Source: Chloroflexota bacterium
GTDB taxonomy: Bacteria > Chloroflexota > Anaerolineae > Caldilineales > Caldilineaceae
Assembly (NCBI GenBank): GCA_016199425.1
Contig: JACQGT010000319.1
Span: 1-11,274 of the forward strand
Direction: 5' to 3'
Length of the DNA stretch: 11,274 nt
Of the stretch, positions 7,836-11,274 are shown one piece after another (the stretch's first letter is position 1; each line of letters opens with the position of its first letter). A program made the position numbers and the translations under genes. The notes beneath the pieces are model-generated. The model was not told the DNA's origin. It did no database searches and saw nothing but the letters and a program-made list of their open reading frames with translations.

Positions 7836-7865
7836 TTGACCCCAACTTTCGCACAGTGATAGAAT
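7836..7865 (+). promoter_or_regulatory. Sigma70-type promoter of the metallophosphoesterase gene
   Basis: TTGACC (7836-7841) and TAGAAT (7860-7865) are spaced by 18 nt. Transcription would begin near 7872, only a few bases before ATG 7875, which implies a leaderless or nearly leaderless mRNA. No Shine-Dalgarno sequence is visible before that ATG, which agrees. Confidence 0.6.
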
Positions 7866-7874
7866 GACGCAGTT

Positions 7875-8534
7875 ATGCGCATTCTCACCATCAGCGACAA
7901 AATCGTCCCATCCCTCTATAGCGCCGGCATTCGTCGTCAGATCGGTGATGTGGACCTGATCCTCAGTTGCGGCGATCTCCCTTACTATTACATTGACTAT
8001 ATTGTGAGTATGTTGGACAAGCCTGCCTATTTTGTCTACGGCAACCACGCGCATGTGGCCGAGTATTGGTCCAACAATACAGTGATGAGCGCGCCCGGCG
8101 GGGCCACCAACCTGCACGGGCGGCTCTTTTGCGAGCAGGGGCTGCTGCTGGCCGGATTGGAAGGGTCGATTCGCTACAACCGAGCGCCCTTTCAATACAC
8201 AGACGGGGAGATGTGGGGCAATATCGCCCGGATGATTCCCGGTCTGCTCTACAACCGGCTGCGCTACGGGCGCTGGTTGGATGTGCTGGTGGCCCATTCG
8301 CCGCCCCGGGGCATCCACGACGAAACAGACCGGGCGCACACGGGTTTCCGTTCCTTTCTGGCCTTTATGCGCTACTTTCACCCCCGCTACCTGCTGCACG
8401 GCCACATCCACATCTACCGCAACGATACGATCACCCAAACGCGTTACGAACAGACCGACGTCATCAATGTCTATCCATACCGGATTTTGGAAATTGAGAC
8501 GCACTCTATTGCCAGGAGCGAAAGAACGCGATAA
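7875..8534 (+). CDS. Calcineurin-like metallophosphoesterase
   Basis: The product has 219 residues and is soluble. The family hydrolyses phosphoesters with two metal ions. Visible metal-site motifs in order are SD (D8), CGDLP (G33, D34), GNHAH (G56-H60), VAHSPP (H141) and GHIH (G176-H179). The usual first motif D-x-H is here SDK, so the histidine expected at residue 10 is isoleucine. All other motifs are intact, so the protein is probably still an active phosphoesterase of a divergent subfamily. The substrate cannot be predicted. ATG 7875 is taken because it starts directly at the family's usual MRIL N-terminus and lies just downstream of a good promoter. The neighbours give no pathway link. 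Confidence 0.85.
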   Translation: MRILTISDKIVPSLYSAGIRRQIGDVDLILSCGDLPYYYIDYIVSMLDKPAYFVYGNHAHVAEYWSNNTVMSAPGGATNLHGRLFCEQGLLLAGLEGSIRYNRAPFQYTDGEMWGNIARMIPGLLYNRLRYGRWLDVLVAHSPPRGIHDETDRAHTGFRSFLAFMRYFHPRYLLHGHIHIYRNDTITQTRYEQTDVINVYPYRILEIETHSIARSERTR

Positions 8535-8575
8535 GATGCGGATAGTGAATCTGTGGAGAAGAGGAGAGATTCCCA

Positions 8576-8956
8576 ATGTCTCAGGCAATTTTGACGCATC
8601 CACTGCCATTACCCATCCAATTTCAACCAGATATTCAGAAGTTGGTTGCCATTCTTGAGAAATACCGCATCCGCAAGGTGATTTTGTATGGTTCGGTCGC
8701 GCGTGGCGATCAAAAACCCGACTCGGATTTGGACATCTGTGTGGATGGATTGCCTGGCGAACACTTTTTTCGCGCTTTGGGTGAGTATCTTCTCACGATT
8801 GATCGCCCAGTCAGTATCATCGACTTCCAGAATACCCACGGCTATTTGCGGCAAAGGATATTGGAAGAAGGTCGTGTGATCTCTACGAACGTTCGGTTCT
8901 CTGATCAAAGATACGGGATTGGAAGTCAGCCAGGAGACATTAGCGGTTTTCGTTGA
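8576..8956 (+). CDS. MNT-type minimal nucleotidyltransferase (antitoxin-like)
   Basis: The product has 126 residues. The polymerase-beta-like signature G39-S40-x10-D51-x-D53 is intact, reading GSVARGDQKPDSDLD. MNT proteins paired with HEPN toxins act as antitoxins by adding AMP groups to a toxin tyrosine. The start follows AGGAGAG (8562-8568), 7 nt before ATG 8576. Homologous proteins usually stop soon after the ILEEGRVI segment. Here the frame continues for about 25 more residues of unlike sequence and overlaps the remnant HEPN frame by 38 nt, as if a deletion had joined it to its partner. The region is more A+T rich than rimO and the cytochrome operon, which suggests acquisition by transfer. 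Confidence 0.85.
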   Translation: MSQAILTHPLPLPIQFQPDIQKLVAILEKYRIRKVILYGSVARGDQKPDSDLDICVDGLPGEHFFRALGEYLLTIDRPVSIIDFQNTHGYLRQRILEEGRVISTNVRFSDQRYGIGSQPGDISGFR

Positions 8957-9116
8957 ATTGATGGCTTTTCGACATGTGGCAACGAAAATCTACGGATTTC
9001 TGATCGACGAAACCAAACTGGATGTGATTGTTTCACGAATTCAGTCTGAACACAACGCCATTTCAGCGCTTTTTGAACAACTATTGTCAACCCTGACGGG
9101 CAACGGGAACGAGTAA
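8919..9116 (+). pseudogene. Remnant of a HepT-like HEPN toxin (C-terminal part only)
   Basis: The 65-residue frame has only a TTG start. It contains LMAFRHVATKIYGFLIDETK, which resembles the C-terminal half of HepT-like HEPN ribonucleases (an FRH...YGF..D pattern). Roughly the first half of a normal protein is absent. The same frame is open upstream only to the TGA at 8877. In the R-x4-H-x-Y catalytic motif the histidine is replaced: the visible string is RHVATKIY, with lysine where histidine is expected. It lies directly after, and overlaps, an MNT antitoxin-like gene, the usual partner order. I read it as a toxin lost by internal deletion. A short protein that still binds the antitoxin cannot be excluded. 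Confidence 0.6.
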
Positions 9117-9120
9117 TTTC

Positions 9121-10521
9121 TTGAAATACCATTTAATTACAATGGGCTGTCCCAAAAATAAAGTGGACAGCGACGGCATGGAAATGCTGCTGCAACAGGC
9201 CGATCTGCGCGCCGCGTCAAACGCGGCCAGAGCCGATGTGCTGATCGTCAATACCTGCGGCTTTCTGGAAGCGGCCAAAGAGGAGTCCATCGGCGTACTG
9301 CAGGAGTTGGCAGGAATGAAGCGGCGGGGGCAGATGCTGATTGCCGCGGGCTGTCTGGCCCAGCGCAACGGGGAAGAAGTGCTGGCCCGCGTCCCCGGCG
9401 TGGATGGGCTGCTGGGCACCCGGCGCTGGATGGATGTGATGGAACTGGTCAACGGCATCCGGGGCAACGGCGGAGGCAAGCGCCGCAAACTGCAACGCTA
9501 TTCTCTGCTGGGCGATCCGGACGTGAGCTTCGAGGCGGCTGTCCCTCGCCCGCCGGTCAAAGCGGGCAGCGCTTATCTAAAAATCTCTGACGGCTGCAAC
9601 GCGCCCTGCGCCTTCTGCACCATTCCCAGTTTCAAAGGCAAACTGCGCAGCCGCCCGCTGGAAGCAATTGTGGATGAGGCCAACGCACTGGTGGCAGCGG
9701 GGGCCAAAGAGCTGGTGCTGGTGGCCCAGGACAGCACAGACTACGGGCGGGATTGGGGCGAACCCAACAGCCTGCCCCATCTGCTCGCTGCGCTGGGCAA
9801 CCGCACCAGCAGCGATCTGCGCTGGATACGTCTAATGTACGCCTATCCCGGCCACGTCACCAACGATCTGGTGGAGGTGATGGCGAGCCAGCCGAAGATC
9901 GTCCCCTATCTGGACATGCCTTTGCAGCACGGCGACCCGCGCACGCTCAAGCGTATGCGCCGCCCTAGTCGCCTGGAGATGGTACACGACCACATAGCGA
10001 AGCTGCGCGCGGCCATGCCCGACATTGCCCTGCGCACCACATTTATTGTGGGCTATCCCGGCGAGACAGAAGAGGAGTTCCAAGGACTGTTGGACTTTGC
10101 GAAAGCCATCGAGTTCGACAAAGTGGGCGCGTTCACCTTCAGCCCGGAGCCGGGCACGCCTTCGGCAGCTCTGCCCGATCAGGTGGCGGAGGAAGTGAAG
10201 CAGGAGCGCTACGGGCGGCTGATGAAAGCGCAGCAGCCCATCAGCCTGGGCAAGAATCAGGCCTTTGTGGGGCGGATGCTGGAGATTCTGGTGGAAGGTG
10301 AAGGACAGATCGAAGGCAGCGGCGATCCTCTGCTGTTGGGGCGCAGCTACCGGGACGCACCGGAAGTGGATGGGCTGGTGCTGGTTCCCGGTGTTTCGGG
10401 TGCGCCGATTGGCTCAATAATGGAGGTCCACATCAACGGGGCAATGGAGTACGATCTGGTGGGGGAGTCGCTGCTGGCGGAGACGTTTGTGAGCAAGAAG
10501 GTATTGGATATTGGGTATTAG
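9121..10521 (+). CDS. rimO: Ribosomal protein S12 methylthiotransferase RimO
   Basis: The product has 466 residues, near the family's usual length. RimO is a radical SAM enzyme that adds a methylthio group to a conserved aspartate of ribosomal protein S12. The N-terminal UPF0004 domain has the three cluster-binding cysteines C10 (MGCPKNKVDSD), C46 (NTCGFLEAA) and C78 (AAGCLAQR). The radical SAM motif CNAPCAFC supplies C159, C163 and C166. GYPGETEEEF and FTFSPEPGTP follow, and a C-terminal TRAM domain ends the protein (about 400-460). MGCPKNKVDSD distinguishes it from MiaB. The start is TTG 9121, because family members have several residues before the GCPKN motif. ATG 9142 would leave the first strand too short. 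The ribosome binding site is weak (GGGAACGAG). It begins 4 nt after the HEPN remnant. Confidence 0.95.
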   Translation: MKYHLITMGCPKNKVDSDGMEMLLQQADLRAASNAARADVLIVNTCGFLEAAKEESIGVLQELAGMKRRGQMLIAAGCLAQRNGEEVLARVPGVDGLLGTRRWMDVMELVNGIRGNGGGKRRKLQRYSLLGDPDVSFEAAVPRPPVKAGSAYLKISDGCNAPCAFCTIPSFKGKLRSRPLEAIVDEANALVAAGAKELVLVAQDSTDYGRDWGEPNSLPHLLAALGNRTSSDLRWIRLMYAYPGHVTNDLVEVMASQPKIVPYLDMPLQHGDPRTLKRMRRPSRLEMVHDHIAKLRAAMPDIALRTTFIVGYPGETEEEFQGLLDFAKAIEFDKVGAFTFSPEPGTPSAALPDQVAEEVKQERYGRLMKAQQPISLGKNQAFVGRMLEILVEGEGQIEGSGDPLLLGRSYRDAPEVDGLVLVPGVSGAPIGSIMEVHINGAMEYDLVGESLLAETFVSKKVLDIGY

Positions 10522-10529
10522 ATATTGGA
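10502..10529 (+). repeat. Heptamer tandem repeat, four units, over the rimO 3' end
   Basis: Four adjacent 7-bp units read TATTGGA, TATTGGG, TATTAGA, TATTGGA. The third unit contains the rimO stop codon TAG (10519-10521), so the array encodes the last residues (VLDIGY) and continues outside the gene. Confidence 0.8.
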
Positions 10530-10586
10530 CGCTCGGTAACGTTGCTCAATGCGCTGGAACAGATCGGCTTCGCATCACTGTAAAAT

Positions 10587-10614
10587 TTGACCTCGCCCCG
10601 GAATGTGCTATAAT
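10587..10614 (+). promoter_or_regulatory. Strong promoter of the tRNA cluster
   Basis: TTGACC (10587-10592), a 16-nt spacer and a perfect TATAAT (10609-10614) with an extended -10 TGC directly before it. Transcription would start near 10621, about 18 nt before the first tRNA. The rest of the 117 nt between rimO and this tRNA holds the end of the heptamer array and no other recognisable element. Confidence 0.85.
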
Positions 10615-10638
10615 CGTCTGGGTGTCAAGCAACCCTGC

Positions 10639-10714
<76 letters not shown>

Positions 10715-10738
10715 GCCGACAATTTTGAGAGCGTCGGC
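10715..10738 (+). other. Short inverted repeat between tRNA-Thr and tRNA-Tyr
   Basis: GCCGAC (10715-10720) and GTCGGC (10733-10738) are separated by 12 nt. GCCGAC also complements the acceptor strand GTCGGC of the upstream tRNA (10705-10710), so it could form either of two hairpins. No T-run follows, so a terminator is unlikely. A processing signal is possible. Confidence 0.35.
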
Positions 10739-10777
10739 GTACAGGCTTTACGGCCAAGCACATTCCAACTGAATGAC

Positions 10778-11222
<445 letters not shown>

Positions 11223-11226
11223 TCAA

Positions 11227-11274
<48 letters not shown>

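Overview
The window is a gene-dense bacterial chromosome segment of moderately high G+C in which every recognised gene reads on the + strand. Several features fit a Chloroflexota bacterium, probably of the Anaerolineae/Caldilineae type: NrfD-type quinol-interacting membrane subunits, an OmcA/MtrC-like decaheme lipoprotein with a collagen-like stem, a metallophosphoesterase of unusual motif I, and heptamer tandem repeats. The taxonomic call is an inference from gene content, not from a marker comparison.

Region 1 (1-7287) is one apparent operon for membrane-bound and extracytoplasmic electron transfer. It opens with the 3' part of an NrfD/PsrC-family gene, followed by a full-length paralogue. 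Next come a TorD-type chaperone fused to a 2x[4Fe-4S] ferredoxin domain and a zinc-ribbon-like tail, a 67-residue single-span membrane protein, a slipin (SPFH) protein, and a lipoprotein with ten CXXCH haem sites in two five-haem blocks. Gaps are 61, -1, 16, 36 and 25 nt. The TorD-like domain suggests that a molybdopterin oxidoreductase lies upstream, outside the window. A reasonable model is quinone-linked electron exchange through paired NrfD subunits, with the decaheme lipoprotein passing electrons to or from an extracellular partner.

Region 2 (7288-9120) is a patchwork of small genes. It contains a 121-bp imperfect inverted-repeat element directly after the cytochrome stop codon, a two-span membrane protein with split CXXC pairs, and a metallophosphoesterase with its own promoter and almost no leader. 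These are followed by an MNT-type nucleotidyltransferase with the remnant of a HepT-like HEPN toxin, that is, a decayed toxin-antitoxin pair in visibly more A+T-rich DNA.

Region 3 (9121-10638) holds rimO, which modifies ribosomal protein S12. A 4x7-bp tandem repeat covers its 3' end. A strong sigma70-type promoter (TTGACC, 16 nt, extended -10 TATAAT) follows and faces the tRNAs.

Region 4 (10639-11274) is a tRNA cluster: tRNA-Thr(UGU), tRNA-Tyr(GUA) and a tRNA-Thr(GGU) cut by the window end. The tRNA-Tyr gene is split inside its anticodon, between U35 and A36, by a 362-nt group I intron. P2 to P9 can be paired by eye, and the intron closely resembles the IC3-type introns of bacterial tRNA genes. 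This is the most unusual element in the window.
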